Shown here: one piece after another, positions 22,240 to 33,755 of the stretch
Numbering within the stretch: position 1 is the first letter of the stretch
Layout of the letters: the number at the start of each line of letters is the position of its first letter
Source of the DNA: Arachnopeziza araneosa
Lineage: Eukaryota > Ascomycota > Leotiomycetes > Helotiales > Arachnopezizaceae
NCBI GenBank assembly: GCA_003988855.1
Contig: QYAI01000015.1
Location: 238,263-302,262 of the forward strand
Reading direction: 5' to 3'
DNA: 64,000 nucleotides
Made by a program: the position numbers and the translations under genes
Notes under the pieces: generated by a model
Seen by the model: the letters and a program-made list of their open reading frames with translations, nothing else
The model's database searches: none
What the model was told of the DNA's origin: nothing

Positions 22240-25200
22240 TCGGCATCTCCTTGGCCTTCAGCTCACATTAATCAGCCCACACAACTCGAATGACGTTTCA
22301 CGGGCACTTGGATACATCCCAAGAGTTGAGATCCACTAGAACACGGGAAGAAACGCGTGTACCTCCGTATCGATTCTGCTCATTAACCCAACATAGCAGT
22401 ACTATTGGAAACTCTAGCCGTGAGCTCTCACCGCCTATTTGGCATCTACTTGGTTAAACCCTGAAGATCATTCTATACTTCGAGAAGTGGAACGATTATC
22501 AGGGCACATGCTGGGTGTTCCATCATGACTCTTTTTGCCACCAAATTGTTTCAGCCTTAGTCAAACAATCGATCCCCTCTTTTCAACAAAGTTTTGCCAA
22601 AGTACGAGGTACATACGAAGTTGGATAGAGTAAAGATTCTCATTTGCGCACCATGAAAGACCAAAGCGGGGTGGTGGGGTAAGAGTAGACAATCAAAGAC
22701 CTGCACGGCTATGTTTTGATTGGGATCAAGGCTGGGTTCCGAATGATAATCGAATGGTTTTTCTCCTGAACATCTTATGACTTCTAATGAAATAGGATCA
22801 CCAATGAACTTGAAGGCTTTCTATTTAAACGCTTAATACCTGCACGGCTACCAATCATGACGAGTTACAGGGTTATTGGATGCCAAAGAGCGGTGTCGAA
22901 GGACGCATAGGTTCCCAAAGATATTCCAAGGACGAATGATCTGAGAAAATTTTCCACCGATTCCGAGAACGAGGGGTAAGTCATGTTGCCCTTTTGATAT
23001 TCGTCGGATTGAACATCATGTGGATGCACGGCTACGATAATACCATCGCAGCCTAGCAAACCTGGTTCGGTGACCATAGCTGACTGGTTGTCAAGCTTCC
23101 TGGAGGTTAATAAATGGAAGCAATGAAGCTTGCTCCCCCAAATTATAACTCGCCTTCTACCTTTCACTTCTGTTCCCCGCTTTTGGTTACCAGAATAACC
23201 AGTATGGCAAGCTTCTGAGATAATGATTCGGAATCGGCATGATCTCATGACCTGTTACCAATTCTCCCACTTAATTGTTTCTCTGTTGTTGCTATTTGCT
23301 TTCTATATTCGAAACAAGCCACTTGGTAGAGTTCCACCCCGTGAGCAGATTTCCACGACTCCAAACACAATCCTCGGTTCATCCAACATTGGATACCCCC
23401 ACGCAACATAATTCGGAGATGAGGACCAGAAGACTTAACCTCTTACCGCCTTCAGCACCCTCAAGCATCAGCATCCATTCTCAAGGTCGCATTCACGTCC
23501 CAGCGTGCGTGAGAGCCTCGCCAGCGCGTCACGAAACATCCCCATATCAGGCTAAAGTTAAAGAGAGATCTCATCAGCCCTAAAAATACAGTAATGGGCT
23601 CAGCCTTGCACATTCTGCATGTTCAGGGCTGTCGCTGTCCATGTACAGTGACATGCAGACCGGCGCACCTCGGCTGCGGACTTTGTAGGCGATGAGGTAT
23701 TTTGCCGCATCGTGACTGTGCGATTTGAAATCTTCTCTGGAAGTCGTGTTCCATCTCACTCAGCGTACATGATCAAGCTTTATGCCGTCGGTGATAGATG
23801 CTTATGCCTTGGAAAGGGTCCAAACTTTCATCAGCAACTCTCGCACCGGCTGTCCTTGCTAGCTTGGCTCGATGATCTGTTGACAAGTGCCAAATACGTA
23901 CAATAGTAGTACTTTCAATCCTACTTGGGGTTGATCTCGGGTGGTGGCACAATGCTGCTCGAGAAGATAAACCTTTTTTCCCCCAAAAAATTTCTTAACC
24001 TCACCTGAGGAAAGTTTTTTTATACTCCGAGACCCGCGAGGCAAAATGGGATTTTCATGACGATGGTAGTACTCGGCATTGAAGCTCGCTTCGAAGAATT
24101 GCTGGATGTGGCAAGGTGGATTTTACCTACCTACCCTATCTGGATGAAACCTGCGATTCTCGAAGCAGGACGGCAGTGGGAAAATCCTGCTTCAACCTCC
24201 TTTCTGCGCTCTCCCACCGGCTAGAATTAGCTCCTCTAAGAATATCGATATGCGCAATCCCATTTCAAGGAAGATGAGGCTCATTATGGGCTCTATGCCG
24301 AAACTCAAGGAAAGTGGTCTCGGGAATTTTGTGTGTACGCGACATTGGATGCTCCTGGCACCAAAGATATTTTCAGAATAGAAAATCTGCGACTGTCATG
24401 CCGCTCTGTGCGCTGCTAAAAATTACATCATCTCGGGGTTCCCCTGGCCATATTGTCGAGCCCTAGACCTGGGAAGGCGGTGACAAGGGAGACGAACCCT
24501 TCATTGCCACGTGGAAATATCGATGGGTACTAGAGTGGGTCTTTTCGCGAAGAGCTGCACTGGACCGGTACCAAGGTTTCTGATCAGGCGGTGATGATTT
24601 GAGGAGGCCCGCGACTCCGTGTCGTTTTTGTTGTAACGGGAGGCGGTGAGGAGGCACCTGAAAAATGATAGTTCGGTAGTTGCGGTCGTGTCATCTCGAG
24701 ACGAGGTTTGAAGCCGAGACATGAATGGCAGAAGAGGGTTTCGTTCGACATCAGGTGGACATCGCGTGAGAGGGTTCGAGCTTGATCTTCGCTTGGTGAA
24801 GAATAGCTGTGACATTCTCCCTGGAGACCTCTGGGAGTAGGGGAGATTCTGGTTAGCTGCAGCGGTGGAGTCGTTAATAGTTGCTCTAAGTTCTGTTTAT
24901 CATAAGCCGTCAAAGAGCCTCGTGACTGTCAAGTGAGTAGTTCTCCTGTGTCAAAGTGCGATTGAGTAGTCGGTAGTATGCCTCAGCCAAGTATTACCTC
25001 GTCTCCGAAGACCTACACATACCCCTTCGCCTTGAAGTTCTTTCCAACATGCAACCAACGTTCGGTACAGATGTCACAAAAAAAGAAGTAAGACTAATGT
25101 CTGGGTTTGCATAAAGGTCCTCCTCTATTATCAAGAGAATGTTCTGTGTACGAGACTGGTGCAGTGGCTCAATGATTTGGATGAAGAAACTCCGGAGAGG

Positions 25201-26728
25201 GTCCTAAGCGAGACCCCCGGTCATCCAAATCCCAATGAAGAGATTGCATGCAAGACATAATATTTCTTTGGGCGTGTACACTTACCTCTGCACGGATAGT
25301 ATGTTCGAAAATTGTTGAGTGAATGGTTTCGAGTAGAAATTAGTTTTGGGCAGTGCCTTCTTCCGACTCGTCGGTACCGAAACTAGAGAAGCATAATCTG
25401 GACTGCATGTGAATTTTTTACTATCGTGATGAGACACTAAGATGAAGCGCCATCTCGTCTCTTCTAGATCTTGAGATAGAGTTAAGATTGGTGATGCGGT
25501 GTACTCTTCCAGAGTCTAGACTTCACTGAAGAATTGAGGCTCACTGCAATTTTCCACGGTAGTTTTCGTCCACCACCGTGCAGCCGGGTGATTTGAGCCA
25601 CACCAGGCGGTTGCCGCGGTGGAAATTCAGGAGAGACGCCTCGACGGCTACTAACGGAGTGTCCACAGCCCAAGCAAGAGGCGCACGGATTCTCCAGACA
25701 ATGCGAGACAAGTTTCGGATTTTTTCATCTGATGTTTAGTGACAACCCATGTGGCGAAGACAGATTGCATTTGATTTCTCTTTTCACCGCTCCGAGGGAT
25801 GGCGAGTCGATGGCGTGGTGCAGTTTGAAGTAGATTGACATTGAATTGGATTGACGTGGACTTTCAATTTCCCAGCGAAAAACTGGTTCGCATCGGAGGG
25901 TTCCTGCATTAGTGAGATGGACCGGTCGTGGGTGGCTGAAGAGGTCTTCTAGAAGCAATGTCGAAGCGGTTATGGAAGCCAGGGTCATTCCGGGGTTCAA
26001 GGCTCAGATGATCAGGGGTGCTAGCTCAGCTTTGATCAGGGGAAGGAGAGAGAGTTTCGAGCGCTGAGTCGTTTTGTTCATTCGTTTCTATTCAGAGACA
26101 CGAGATGGATCGTGCGTGCTGTTTGTTTGCGTCGCACCGCAGATGAGCTGTCAAACCGAAATTCTCCGGGGCGGTGAAGGTGGAATGAAGGGTGAGTGAG
26201 GATTGTGATCGATGGCCATGCCCGGGCGCTTAGATGGGTTTGAGCATCTCAGCGTCGCTGCTGTGTGCGCTTTGTGCTGTGATGCAGCGTGTAAACGCGC
26301 GCAAGTTGTCAGAGGATGAGTGATACCGAAGCTTTGCAGACAGCCGTCAAAACTCCGGGCCTGCGTAGTTGGTGGTCTACGCGCGATGGTACTCTTAACC
26401 GGCCTCGAAGCGCCAGCCAGAGCCGTGATCACCAAGTCGTAGCCTGGAGACGTCCTCCATCTGTTGTGTATTGGCGGCGGGCGGCGGTCGAATATTGAAT
26501 ATTGAGTTCGGGGTGGTTTTATCGCTACCACTTTGAGAAGCGGTTTGGAAGGACGCCAAGTTTCGGATGCCACTCTGTTGGAGGCTTTGAGGGCCTTGAC
26601 AGGTAGCCACACTGCCACAGTGCTTTCTGGAACGAGGAATCATGATACCGTCAAGAATGGTGAGCAGGTGATTTCCCGTCCCATTTCCTCTGCCCCCTCC
26701 CCTGCGCAAGCGGCAGCCCGCCAGCCCG

Positions 26729-26753
26729 CCAGCCAGCCAGCCAGCCAGCCAGC
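26729..26753. repeat. (CCAG)n microsatellite
   Basis: About six tandem CCAG units lie here, preceded by two imperfect CCAGCCCG units. Confidence 0.85.
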
Positions 26754-27561
26754 GGCGACACCGTCTCCGGTGGACTGGTTAAAGTGGATGGCAACAGAGA
26801 CGTCGATGCTCCATCTGGTCACCGCTTTCCTTCACCCAAAAAGCATCCGTTGGAGCGAGGCGTGATGTCTCAATCCATCGTCAATTTCGGCGGTGAGTAC
26901 CTCTGTACCTTGGTAGCCTTGTAGGCAGGCACTACCTAAGGGCTGTAGAGAACTCATGTACCCATTCTTCACCGCCCGTGGTGCTAGGTGGATAACGGGC
27001 AATCACCGTAATACCGTAATAGTCATGATCATGATAATAATGGCACTAGTGATAATAGCGAGAATAGCCAACATAGGATAGGGACAGCGACTACCGCATG
27101 CCCTGGTACCTACCTGGTAGCCTGGTTCCGTATGTTTGATCATGTGAAGAACAGCAGAGCCCGTTCAAAAGAAATTCTGTTCCTCATCTCGGCATCATGA
27201 CGCGGTGATTGTTTTTTTGCTGAAAGGGGCGGGGGCCAATTCGCAGCCAAGGCCACCACCACCATAATTCTCTTTCTCGAAGACGGAAGAGAAATCTCCA
27301 AGAGAATTGGTATTGGCATGGTCAGGATCATCTTCCGAGATGCGATGAATCATCCAAGTTGCAACACAGAGCGATAGCATGGGTACGTCCAGTCCGCCGC
27401 TCCTCATCTGAACGACGCAGGGGCCCGCCGTGCATCATGGTGTGGATAGCTTCATCGGCCTGCCTCAGCCTTGTATCACATCTCGTCAGTTGATCGATGA
27501 AGAGAGAGGCCATCCGAGACCACCTCTTACGGAATAGGGAAATGAAGCATGCAGCCTTGCC

Positions 27562-27592
27562 AAAAAAAAAAAAAAAGGAAGAAAAAAAAAAG
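27562..27592. repeat. A-rich tract
   Basis: Fifteen A residues, the spacer GGAAG, then ten more A residues. It makes poly-Lys or poly-Phe in several spurious frames. Confidence 0.85.
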
Positions 27593-28000
27593 ACCATCGG
27601 CTGAGGTGGGGAAGGGCGCTCGAACGATCGGGAAAAAATGCTTTTTCCAAGACGATGAGGGAAACGATGTGCTGCACGACGGCTCAAAGAGGAAGCCAGC
27701 TGGATTATTGTCAATGGAAAGGATGCAGCGTCGCAAGATGGATCTGAGTTACAGAAAAGGGGAGATCGGACGACCACGTTGTCGCTCTCATACGAATTGG
27801 CATTAGAGTTGCGCCGAGCATCAGGCCTTGTGGCGCCAGACATGCATGTGTACGAATCTATTCTTTTCTCCTGGAGCGCTGTGTCTGCCACTGTTCGTTC
27901 GCAACCTTTTCTGCGGAATCTTCGGCTTTCTTGGCCGGGAGCAGCTCTTGCTCGCCAGGAACACGAGGCCTCACTCACTCAGCCTTTATCAGAAACCCCC

Positions 28001-28031
28001 ACCACCACCATGATGATGATGATGATGATGA
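28001..28031. repeat. (ACC)3 then (ATG)7 microsatellite
   Basis: Three ACC units run directly into seven ATG units. It is a simple triplet repeat with no coding context. Confidence 0.85.
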
Positions 28032-28612
28032 GGTGATGGAGAGGGACAGCGTACTCGGCTTGCGGTCATCATCCGGATTCTGCCAGTAAGTGCTGCCAGG
28101 AACGCCCGCGAGCCACGGCGACGACGGCGACGACGACGGATGAGGGCCACACCAATAGCAATTACCGTTCCCAACGCAGGGCTGCAGATGGGGAGGGACA
28201 TCTCCTGACGTGACCGGCGCATGGAAGAGTGGGCAGAAACAATCTACTAATTACCAAGTGCTCCGTACAGTCGTGTCGAACAAACACAGCAGCCGGTGTA
28301 GAGAATTAATTTCCTTCAGCCTGCACCGATTCTGCCAGGCGGGCTAGCCTGAAGCAGCGAGCACGACGGGGCCTGGGAGTTCCCTGGCTTTGCGCAGCTG
28401 ACATCCTGGATGCCCAGTGTGCTGGGATGGGCATCGCTGACTCCACTGTATTTTTAGTGGCCCCTTTTTGCTTCCTTGCTTGTTTCCATGCAGCTTCGCC
28501 TGCTCCCCCTCCCCTTTTCGCTCTTCTCGCGTCCTCCTGGGCGCTCCCCCCGACAAGGAGTCTCAGAGACCCCAAGCTGGCTGGCATGTGTGTGTGCGCC
28601 CTGGTTCATGCC

Positions 28613-28639
28613 CCATGCCCATGCCATGCCATGCCATGT
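28613..28639. repeat. CCATG repeat tract
   Basis: An imperfect series of CCATG and CCCATG units. Confidence 0.75.
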
Positions 28640-30728
28640 TGCCCCATGGGCCGCGCTATCGTGTTTCGGACACCATGGTGAAAGTGACGGTGATCACAAC
28701 TGGGTTCAAGGAGGGAGGGGCGTGTGAGGAATGGAGCACTCAAATCTCCCCTAGTGAGCAAGCAACCCGTCCTACTTAAAGATCCAAACACCCTCGGGAT
28801 AAGGAAATGTTAAAAGACCAGTATCTCAGCCATCATCACCAGCAAGCACGCCTCGGACACACGCACAATCCAATTAGCTCAACCACCTCTCGACCACTAT
28901 ATCGTTGTCCTACCTCAAGCTCATCCCAAGCCCCAACCGACGCCGAAGCTTCATCACACCGTGAAGCCCCAGACATCGTCATCATCAGCATCGTATCTCC
29001 CAAGATAGCACCACACAAAACCATCACAATGCCTGCCCATCGCCCTTCACAACTACCTCCCTGCCCCGGCCCACCACCAAGCCGTCCTCTGCCTCCTCTG
29101 CCCAAGTAGGCGGCTCCATCCAACCCTCACTACACCAAATCATCTTCTTTCGAAGCATCTTTCACTCCAGTATACACAATATCTTGCGAATGGGACCTCG
29201 GGCAAGCACCTCGGGCCTGGCAATGGCAGCACAACATCATTTCTCCATCAGCCCGGGCGAAGAGTCATATGCCTCACCGACTACGATACGAGAGCCTTAT
29301 TCACGCTTTGCCTACTATGTCCGAAGCCTCGCCTCGTGCAAACATGATGTATCCGCAGCAGCCTTGTGCTGACATGCATTCACGACGACACCCAATCCGC
29401 CGGCTAAGCACCCACTCCACACCACCTCACTCCCACGTGGGATTTCCCGCCCTATGATCTGCTTTCAGGATTTCCGTGTTCCTTTTTCCTTGAGGGGCAG
29501 CATGCTGTCTCCTCGACTTTTCCACTTCAAGAGCTTTGTAATCTGGCAGCACGGTCGAGCGGGCTCGGCGACGGGGCAATAGTGTCTTAATACCCATCCG
29601 ACCTTTTCATCTTCTGCACATAATTTCATGCGATTGCGTTTGCCCATTCTTGCAACAACCTCGGGACGGAATTTCCCCATGCGCTTCCTTTTGTACAACA
29701 TCTTGGCGTTATCTATCGGGAAGTTGGACTAGGATCATGTCCAGCAAGATTTCAGATCTGAGGCATTGGGATAGATAGGATACAGGGTCCAGATCGTGGA
29801 CTCGGGATTTATGGCATTGGGGGATATCCACTTGAGGGACTCTGGGTTTGTCTCTCGAGACGAGAAACGGGCAGGATAATAGAAATCACAATATATTGCC
29901 AATCCGTACAGACATCTTAACTTGACATCTATACTACCATGTGAGGCGGGGTTCATTGTCCTCGGTTGCAAGATCTTTTTATAAACTCGATATGATGAAT
30001 TCTATCTCGAACAACCCCTCACACCTGCCACTTCCGGACAGCTCTTCCGTCTTCCGTAAGCGCCATGTTTCCTCAGTCAAACGCAATCCTCGAAGCGCTC
30101 AGCTGACCATAGTGAGCATGTTAAGGCAACCATCTTTGTGATGGTCCGGGGGCTTTTTTTCTTTCTCGATAACATCATCATCGTACGAGGGATGTGGTTA
30201 TCGAAAAGCCATATAGCCGTCTGAGAGCGGCACCCATTTCGCTGGGTATTGCGCTTACGATGGAATTTCCACCACTCCATGTCCGGGCCGGCGAGATACG
30301 CAGCGACTGCTCCAGCTTCAAGATACTTACTTTCCTCACCGCCATGAAGCGCGGGAAGCACCGCCTCGGCCAAAGTGTCGCGCCAGCGATGGAGATGTTG
30401 CACTCGCACAAATTACTGTGAGATGGACTTGGATCGAGACCGCAAGCACACTCCTGGATTCGAGCCCAACGCAGCTGAGGAACCCGCACCACTCGAACGG
30501 GAAGACCGCAAAAAGCAAGCAACGCAACCATCTGATCTCACTATTTGTGAACCCTGAGACAGAGCGGAGAGACACTGGACAGCGCTCAGACCGACATCAC
30601 GACGTTTGACCGCTGGACGATCACGGCTTGGAAAAAGGAGGGGGGATGGGAGGGCTGTCTGATGGCTTCTTCGATGGGCTCTTGTCAAGACCAAAACATC
30701 CAGTGCGGGAGGGGATGGTGATCGCCCA

Positions 30729-30740
30729 GGGGGGGGGGGG
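30729..30740. repeat. poly-G tract (12 G)
   Basis: Twelve consecutive G residues. Its length is liable to sequencing error and to replication slippage. Confidence 0.8.
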
Positions 30741-31151
30741 CCAGGTACAGGTAGCCCGATGCGAGAAAACTTGGAAATGTAAATGGAGATGAGAATGTGG
30801 CCGCGAATGACGAGACTTTTTAAGTTCAACGAGGCCAAGTGCGACGACTCAAGCATGTCTCGGAGAAAGCAGACGTGCGCGCATACTTGAAGGGCGCCGG
30901 GTGGTCCCAGAGGGTGGTGTATCGAGAGCCTAGATGCCCCAAAAGAGCGATGCGTAAACCCGAGGGTGTGGGCGATGCAGCGGACGGGATGATGGTGGTG
31001 GCTCTCAGGGGCCATGGAGTTCTGGAGGGGCAGCAGGTGGCTCTCGCTGACACCACCACCAACCATCACATTGTCTGAAACATCATTTGGAGTAGGCTGG
31101 ATCGAGTCTCCCTGGCCGACTCAAACCTTTACGACGACTACGATCCTTAGA

Positions 31152-31324
31152 TACGTCCTTACTGTAGCTACGTCCGTATTACCTGGGCTAATATCCCTTA
31201 CGCACTTACCTCCCGAGCTTGGGCGTTTCGTTTCGCTTTGTTTGGTTTCTCCTTCAGGTACCACCTCATCTCCCTGCCGAGGTAGGTACGTCCGTACTGT
31301 AGGTACTCCGTACCCGTACTGTAG
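31152..31324. repeat. interspersed TACGTCCGTACTGTAG-like repeat
   Basis: Four related copies are visible: 31152-31167 (TACGTCCTTACTGTAG), 31169-31178 (TACGTCCGTA, truncated), 31287-31302 (TACGTCCGTACTGTAG) and 31311-31324 (TACCCGTACTGTAG). They lie 220-400 bp upstream of the SAM37 start. They could be regulator-binding sites or the decayed ends of a small element. Confidence 0.6.
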
Positions 31325-31360
31325 ACCACCACTCGCGCCTGCCGTGGCTGAACCACCACC

Positions 31361-31370
31361 ATCACGTGAT
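31361..31370. promoter_or_regulatory. ATCACGTGAT palindrome upstream of SAM37
   Basis: A perfect 10-bp palindrome containing TCACGTGA, about 177 bp upstream of the SAM37 start codon. It is the Cbf1/bHLH type of site, shared with other promoters in this window. Confidence 0.5.
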
Positions 31371-31545
31371 CCCACCCGAGCTCAAGATCAACCGAAAATT
31401 CCTACGATGGGAGAATTCAACAACGGGAAATGGTGCTGCAACCTGTCACTTGTGTCACCCGGTGAAACGCGATCGGCCTCTCTAATGTCACTTCAGTGAC
31501 TTCATCCCCGCAGTCACCTCCCAAGATATTGCAACGCCGCTTCTG

Positions 31546-33023
31546 ATGCTGGAACTACACGTTTGGGGTCCGGCCTATGGCTTACCATCCCTTGATGCCC
31601 ATTGCCTAGCTGCCATTGCCTACCTGCAGCAGGCTGTTCCGTCGGGGAGATGGTGCCTGATAGCGAGCAGCAATCCTGGCTTAAGCCCTACCAGTCCGTA
31701 CATTTCCCTCCCCTCTCTACCGACCCGCGTTCCTGACTGATGCGAGCTGGCAGATGAGCTTCCCGCCTTGAGAAACGGAGAGATATGGATCGGAGGTTTC
31801 AGAAACATCTTCCACTACATGGCCCAGTACTCTGCTGGAGACTGGGTTCTTGACGCTGGACTGCCAGAGCAGGAAAGTGCTGACTGTATTGCGTATGCCA
31901 CACGTCCGCCGCTTGCGTCAGAGTATTGGAGAGTGACTGATGGGAAAGCAGTTTCTCCTCCTTTCTCGACTCCCACGCCCAACCCCTCCTCGATCTCTCG
32001 CTCTATGTCTCCTCTCAGAATTACGTCCATACCACCCGGCCCCTCTACAATACCATCCAGCCGTTTCCCTTACCATATCTTACTCCTCCCTCCTTGAGGA
32101 CGGCGGCAAAAGCCCGAACGGCACACCTGGGCTTGGCAAATCTTGACATTGACTCGGATGACCCCTCCCAATCATCAGCAGAGAGCTCAATCATTCCAGA
32201 GAGCCTGAGGAGACCAAAGAATACGGTGAGCAGTATACTAGCAGCGACCCCTGAGACAAACGCCCAGATCAGGTTGACCGCTTTGGCTATGGATGTGCTT
32301 GAACCTCTGTCCAAGTTGAGAGGAAAGAAACAATATCTGGTCTCTGAGAATCAGATCACCAGCCTCGACTGTCTCGCGCTAGGCTATCTATCCCTTATGC
32401 TTTTCCCAGAACTGCCACAACCTTGGCTATCAAAGACTTTCAGAAGTAGATTCCCTAAGCTATGTAAATGGACGGAAGAGCTGCGGGAAACGATATTCGG
32501 TGGTGAAGTCACTCTAGCTGATGCCTTCCTTGCTAGTCGTGACGATATAGATGAGCAGACAACAGAATCCAACAAGAAACAAAAGCTTCCCTGGAGGAAA
32601 AGTGGATCCAATGGCGCTCTAGGGGCCGGGACCGTGTTTGTAAGCACCCTTGCGGACTCGATACCGGGTCTTGGAATGTTAAGGAGAAAAGAACGAATGA
32701 GGAAACATGGTGGAAAAACCCACGATGATGAGATTCAGAGCAGAAGTTGGCAATATGCCGCTCTAGTAGGTGGAACACTTGCAAGTGTTGTTGCCGTAGC
32801 AGGCTGGCTATGGCATCAGAGTTTATCTGGCCGGGGAGAAGAGACAGTTCCAGCAAGTACTAGACAAGGCGGCCTTGGAGCCTTTGGGGATGCAGGCGAG
32901 ATGCTAGGTCTGTATGCAAGTCAGATGGATGTTGAAGTTGCGAAACAGCGGCAGGCAGAACGGAATTTCAGCCATGGTGAAGAAGTGGTGGAAATAGACG
33001 TGGAGGTTCAGAATATTGCTTAG
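31546..33023 (+). CDS. SAM37: SAM37/TOM37 (metaxin-like) mitochondrial sorting subunit
   Basis: A subunit of the SAM complex, which inserts beta-barrel proteins into the mitochondrial outer membrane. Three exons (31546-31693, 31754-31892, 31952-33023) give 452 aa. The N-terminal Tom37/metaxin domain starts LELHVWGPAYGLPS and has the cysteine-free GST-like fold signature (AIAYLQQAVP, LPALRNGEIWIGGFRNI). A second GST-C-like region lies near 190-260 (LDCLALGYLSLMLFPELPQPWLS). One transmembrane helix lies near residues 366-388 (AALVGGTLASVVAVAGWLW), matching fungal members. The introns are 60 and 59 nt and keep the frame. TCACGTGA and a GTAC-rich repeat lie upstream. Assignment rests on the N-terminal domain and the architecture and is strong. 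Confidence 0.9.
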
Positions 33024-33755
33024 GAAACGAATATACCCGAAACCTCTACCGCAGCTCCCTTAAAGGATTGTTATCAGCAAATTTCTGAGACCCGAGGACC
33101 GGATTCACTCTTCAAAAGAGTTTCCAGTCAAACCTCGTTTACACTACAACCGCTACCATTCTGCGCTGAATAACGTAGAATAGCAAAGCTTTTTAGTCAC
33201 GCTTTCACACTTGAAAGACGGATACACTGCTCTATTAACTTGATTCTCTGATAGATTGTCTAGGGCGAAGTGACAGGATCATTCTTTCTAGCACATCACT
33301 TCTCGATACTCTTGTCGTTAAGCTTCTGTCAATTTCAATGTTCCTTCATACATTTGGTTTCCTTATCTCTTGCCTTGTTTGTTTCAGCAACTTATAATGA
33401 GTCTTTCATCTAAAGACGTCATTTTTCCTTTTGTATTTTTGCGTCCTTGCTGCAGTTGCTCCTTGTGATTAACGTTTCAAATCGTGCAAACAAGGAGCAA
33501 AATGCTGTCAGTGAGGCTAGCCACTTTCTTACTTTGTCTCTGAACAAATAGTTGGAGGTTAAGTCTTTGTGACGCTGTCTGATTCAAAGTGTAGGTTGAA
33601 TACACCAAAGAGCTCAGCGAGCAAGCACGGCCGCTGATTCAAGATTCTAAAAGGTTGGAGGTGCAATCAAGCTCTTGTCAAAATGGTATATAGCTTCCAT
33701 CCTCAGCCTGCTTTTGGATCTGATCCAAGCTTCCCCAAATCCAAGGCGGGATACA
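33024..33755. other. intergenic, no gene seen
   Basis: This contains the 3' flank of SAM37 and the promoter of the gene at 33756. It is AT-rich with T-runs. The frame leading into the next gene is open back to about 33675 but has no ATG there. Confidence 0.45.

Larger units (their letters stand above)
22240..31545. other. 9.3-kb gene desert with simple repeats
   Basis: No gene is supported on either strand. Many frames of 60-218 codons occur, especially in the GC-rich part from 24 to 31 kb, but they overlap on opposite strands, are driven by low-complexity sequence and contain no known motif. The region contains several simple-sequence tracts (listed separately), three copies of TGCACGGCTA (22702, 22841, 23025) and a TACGTCCGTACTGTAG-type repeat at the right end. 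It may hold long non-coding transcripts or distal control sequence for SAM37 or other genes. Confidence 0.5.

Noticed and set aside
22865..23248. 127-codon minus-strand frame with a plausible-looking middle
   Set aside because: Looked protein-like in parts (SFVLGISLGTYASFD) but has no family match, no convincing start and no flanking exons that extend it.
26151..26618. 155-codon minus-strand frame
   Set aside because: Low-complexity Pro/Ser/Arg composition caused by GC-rich sequence; no motif.
27328..27978. 216-codon minus-strand frame
   Set aside because: Includes a poly-Phe run made by the A-rich tract at 27562-27592; otherwise without motif.
28001..28031. Triplet repeat as part of a coding poly-His or poly-Met run
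   Set aside because: Open frames exist on both strands only because of the repeat; nothing around it is coding.
30413..31069. 218-codon minus-strand frame
   Set aside because: Runs through the poly-G tract as a Pro/Gly-rich string and has no domain.
33675..33755. Apparent signal peptide in front of the gene at 33756
   Set aside because: The hydrophobic stretch begins at a TTG and not at an ATG; the nearby ATG at 33683 is in another frame.
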